A stretch of 36,452 nucleotides of DNA from Rhodothermales bacterium (lineage in GTDB: Bacteria > Bacteroidota > Rhodothermia > Rhodothermales > JABDKH01): positions 1-36,452 of the forward strand of contig JABDKH010000072.1 in the NCBI GenBank assembly GCA_013002345.1. Reading direction: 5' to 3'. A program made the position numbers and the translations under genes. Position 1 is the first letter of the stretch. The number at the start of each line of letters is the position of its first letter. The notes below the pieces were generated by a model that saw only the letters and a list, made by a program, of their open reading frames with translations, had not been told where the DNA came from and made no database searches. Positions 33,770 to 36,452 of this stretch are shown piece by piece.

Positions 33770-33798
33770 TTGTGGGTGCTGATCCCATAAAGTATCAT
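33770..33798 (+). promoter_or_regulatory. Putative promoter of the fused xanthine dehydrogenase gene
   Basis: TTGTGG (33770-33775) and TATCAT (33793-33798) are separated by 17 nt, with CATAA in the spacer. This closely parallels the element before xdhA (26618-26645). The predicted transcript would start about 20 nt before the ATG at 33824. Confidence 0.5.
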
Positions 33799-33823
33799 GC
33801 AGTCCCACCCTCGACGTAGCCCG

Positions 33824-36452
33824 ATGTCAGACATTACTTTCAGCCTGAATGGCACGGAGACTACGGTCTCGTGCGATCCCGAACAGCATTTCCTCGAAGT
33901 CCTGCGGGAGGAATGTGGAATGACGTCTGTGAAGGACGGCTGCTCGCCGCAGGGCTATTGCGGCTGTTGCACGGTCCTGGTCGACGGCCGCCCCGCTCTT
34001 TCATGTCTTCGCAAGGCGGAGCAGATGGACGGTCGGTCGGTCGAGACGCTGGATGGTGTTTCGGAAAACAAGCTCCGCATTCTGTCGGAGGCTTTTGTCC
34101 AGGAGGGCGGGATCCAGTGCGGTTTCTGTATTCCAGGTATCGTGATGCGGGCCTACGCGCTTCTTGAACGCACCGACAAGCCGGATCGCACAGTCATCGA
34201 GCGCGCGCTGTCCGGTCATCTTTGCCGGTGCACGGGCTACAGCCGAATTGTAGATGCGATCGAGACCGCCGGCGAGATGTGGAATAACGGGATCCCGGCC
34301 CGCGGCAAGCCGCGGCGGTCCGATTTCTTCGGCGAGGCATTCGGCCTTGAAAGGAGCTCGCCGTCAAATGGCGCAGCCGGAGGTCAGGGAGTTGGCGATT
34401 CCTCGTCCCGCTATCGTGGCATCGAGCATGCGCTGGGCCACAAGCCGTACGTCGCGGACATGCGCATCGACGGGATGCTCCACGGAGCTGTTGTTCTAAG
34501 CGAGCATCCGAGAGCGAAGGTTATCGATATCGACACAGGCCCGGCGCTCGAGATGCCGGGTGTCTCGAGGGTGGTTACGGCAGCCGACGTTCCCGGTGAA
34601 CGCCACGTCGGACTGATCTTGAAAGACTGGCCCGTTTTCGTTGCGGTCGGCGAAACGACCCGATGCGTTGGCGACGTGCTCGCGCTCGTTGTGGCGGATT
34701 CGATGTTCAACGCCCGACGAGCTGCCGACGCGGTTCGCGTTCGGTACGAGGTACTTGAGGCAGTCACGGACCCTGCTGCTGCACTCGCAGAAGACGCTCC
34801 CCGGGTTCACGACACCGGCAACAAACTGGAGGTCTGCTCATTTTCTCGAGGCGACGTAGACGAGTCACTGCCGTCGTGTGAGCATGTGATTGAGCAGTCC
34901 TTCGAGACGCAGCGGATTGAGCACGCATTCCTTGAGCCGGAGGCCTGTCTGGCCGTACCGCAAGACGACAACCTCAAGGTGTACTCGCAGGGTCAAGGCG
35001 TTCACGACGATCAGCTGCAGATCGCCAGCGTTCTGGGCATAGACATCGATCAGATCGACGTGGAACTCGTCACGAACGGAGGCGCGTTCGGCGGCAAGGA
35101 AGATCTATCGGTACAGGCGCAGACTTCGCTTGCCGCTCAGTTGCTTGGTGTACCTGTCCGAACGGTATTGACGCGCGAGCAGTCGATTCGCATCCACCCC
35201 AAGCGCCATCCGATCACACTTCATTACACCGTCGGGGCCGACGCTGACGGGCACCTGCAGGCTGTCCGCGTACGCATTGTGGGCGACACGGGTGCGTACG
35301 CATCGGTGGGGATGAAAGTGTTGGAGCGTGCCGCCGGTCATTCGTGCGGTGTGTATCGCGTTCCAGACGTCGATGTCGAGGCGACGACGGTCTACACCAA
35401 CAATCCTCCGTGTGGCGCCATGCGCGGCTTCGGCGCGAACCAGGCGACGTTCGCCATTGAAGGTGTGATGGACATGCTCGCTGAACGCGTGGGCGTCGAC
35501 GGCTACGATATCCGGGAACGCAACATTCTCAGCCCGGGCGATCGATTTGCCACGGGTCAGATCATGACCAAGAGTTGCGGAATCCGGCAAACGCTGGAAG
35601 CAGTCCGCGATGTTTACAAGACTACGAAGTACGCGGGAATCGGATGTGGCATTAAGAATACTGGAATCGGCAACGGGCTCGAGGACAGTAGCCGCGTACG
35701 AATTCAGGTTCTGGAAAATGGCCAACTGAAGATACTTACGGGCTACACGGAGATGGGGCAGGGTCTGTTCACCGTTCTGCGACAGGTTGTTACGGAGGAG
35801 GCGGGTGTTGATCCCGACGTAATGCACGTTCGCGCCGTGAGCGACCCCGCTGTCTATTGCGGCATGACGACCGCATCGCGTGGGACGGCGCTGAGTACGA
35901 TAGCGGCCCAGCGGGCCGCCCGCAAACTCCGGGCTGATCTCGAGACGTCATCACTCGAGGATCTGGGCGGTCGGATCTACGATGGAGAATACGTGTGTGA
36001 ATTCACGACCAAGCCGGGGGCAGATGTCGATGATCCCAAAACCCACATGACATTCAGCTACGCGACCCAGGTTGTAATGCTGAACGACGATGGACGGATC
36101 GAACGTGTTGTCGCGGCACACGATGTGGGCCGCGCAATTAATCCGCTGGCGTGTGCCGGTCAGATTGAGGGGTCGGTCCACATGGGACTGGGATATGCCC
36201 TGTCCGAGGACTTCAGCTGCACGGGCGGTCACCCCGACTCACTTTTGCTCCGGGATCTTGGAATTCTGAAGGCGAAGGACACGCCGCAGATTGACGTGAT
36301 TCTTGTCGAGGTACCGGACGAGGTAGGCGGCTATGGTTCGAAGGGTATTGGAGAGATTGGACTCGTTCCGACCGCCGGAGCGGTTGCTGCCGCCCTTCAT
36401 TCATATGACGGTGTGCGTCGTTTCCGACTGCCTATGCAGGACTCGCCGGCAG
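33824..36452 (+). CDS. Fused 2Fe-2S/molybdopterin xanthine dehydrogenase (selenium-dependent XDH/XdhD type), 3' partial
   Basis: At least 876 residues are encoded; the frame is open at the right edge. Residues 1-150 form the two 2Fe-2S domains (Cys40, 46, 49, 61, then Cys99, 102, 134, 136). They are joined by a short linker (about 155-195) directly to the Mo-cofactor domain, with no FAD domain. Catalytic features are present: GGAFGGKED near 419-427 (substrate Glu), AMRGFGANQ near 533-540 (substrate Arg), TGYTEMGQGLF, and the active-site Glu in GIGEIGLVP near 843. This fused, FAD-less layout is that of the selenium-dependent xanthine dehydrogenase family and E. coli XdhD. Selenium there is a labile ligand, not selenocysteine, and there is no in-frame TGA. 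The first cluster has five residues between its first two Cys, against four in xdhA. Only the last residues appear to be missing. Confidence 0.88.
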   Translation, partial: MSDITFSLNGTETTVSCDPEQHFLEVLREECGMTSVKDGCSPQGYCGCCTVLVDGRPALSCLRKAEQMDGRSVETLDGVSENKLRILSEAFVQEGGIQCGFCIPGIVMRAYALLERTDKPDRTVIERALSGHLCRCTGYSRIVDAIETAGEMWNNGIPARGKPRRSDFFGEAFGLERSSPSNGAAGGQGVGDSSSRYRGIEHALGHKPYVADMRIDGMLHGAVVLSEHPRAKVIDIDTGPALEMPGVSRVVTAADVPGERHVGLILKDWPVFVAVGETTRCVGDVLALVVADSMFNARRAADAVRVRYEVLEAVTDPAAALAEDAPRVHDTGNKLEVCSFSRGDVDESLPSCEHVIEQSFETQRIEHAFLEPEACLAVPQDDNLKVYSQGQGVHDDQLQIASVLGIDIDQIDVELVTNGGAFGGKEDLSVQAQTSLAAQLLGVPVRTVLTREQSIRIHPKRHPITLHYTVGADADGHLQAVRVRIVGDTGAYASVGMKVLERAAGHSCGVYRVPDVDVEATTVYTNNPPCGAMRGFGANQATFAIEGVMDMLAERVGVDGYDIRERNILSPGDRFATGQIMTKSCGIRQTLEAVRDVYKTTKYAGIGCGIKNTGIGNGLEDSSRVRIQVLENGQLKILTGYTEMGQGLFTVLRQVVTEEAGVDPDVMHVRAVSDPAVYCGMTTASRGTALSTIAAQRAARKLRADLETSSLEDLGGRIYDGEYVCEFTTKPGADVDDPKTHMTFSYATQVVMLNDDGRIERVVAAHDVGRAINPLACAGQIEGSVHMGLGYALSEDFSCTGGHPDSLLLRDLGILKAKDTPQIDVILVEVPDEVGGYGSKGIGEIGLVPTAGAVAAALHSYDGVRRFRLPMQDSPA

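Noticed and set aside
33824-36452. Selenocysteine in the fused xanthine dehydrogenase
   Set aside because: The frame has no internal TGA. In this family selenium is a labile ligand at the Mo site rather than an encoded residue.
1-36452. CRISPR arrays, tRNA or rRNA genes, insertion sequences, prophage or defence genes
   Set aside because: No regularly spaced repeats, cloverleaf-like conserved segments, transposase or phage motifs were seen. The only notable repeat is the 2 x 16-bp tandem at 14184-14215.

Overview
The window (about 36.5 kb, GC high in the fifties by eye) looks like a chromosomal piece of a Gram-negative, probably marine member of the Bacteroidota/Rhodothermota side of the tree. 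The reasons are two TonB-dependent receptor-type proteins, two adjacent outer-membrane proteins of the CBM9-like/DUF5916 type common in that group, several lipoproteins, and Tat-exported oxidoreductases. The assignment is inference; there is no rRNA or marker gene here. No tRNA, rRNA, CRISPR array, insertion sequence or phage gene was seen.

Layout. 1-6763 (+): the tail of a membrane transporter, a Tat-exported aldo/keto reductase, and two DUF5916 outer-membrane proteins. 6783-9234: an endonuclease/exonuclease/phosphatase-family protein (-), a hotdog acyl-CoA thioesterase (+) and an OB-fold lipoprotein (-). 9499-13516: a surface-glycan block, with a UDP-uronate-type epimerase (-) divergent from a GT4 glycosyltransferase overlapping an AsnB-type amidotransferase (+). 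13580-16609: RidA (-), then a PAS-PAS histidine kinase followed 3 nt later by a response regulator fused to an anti-sigma-factor-like ATPase (+). 16651-18675: a DUF4440-like lipoprotein (-) and a Tat lipoprotein of the Gfo/Idh/MocA family (+). 18940-24377 (+): a TonB-dependent outer-membrane beta-barrel protein and an RND/MMPL exporter. 24425-26497 (-): a TonB-dependent receptor.

26702 to the right edge is a purine-catabolism island: xdhA-xdhB-xdhC (FAD-type xanthine dehydrogenase and its maturation factor), guaC (GMP reductase, convergent), carbamate kinase, and a second xanthine dehydrogenase-like enzyme in which the 2Fe-2S domain is fused directly to the molybdopterin domain with no FAD domain. 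This last gene runs off the window. Its architecture matches the selenium-dependent xanthine dehydrogenase/XdhD type found in anaerobic purine-degradation clusters, where a carbamate kinase collects the ATP. Both dehydrogenase loci carry the same promoter-like element (TTGTGG, 16-17 nt, TATCAT) just upstream. This pairing of an FAD-type and a fused FAD-less enzyme with carbamate kinase is the most interesting feature of the window.
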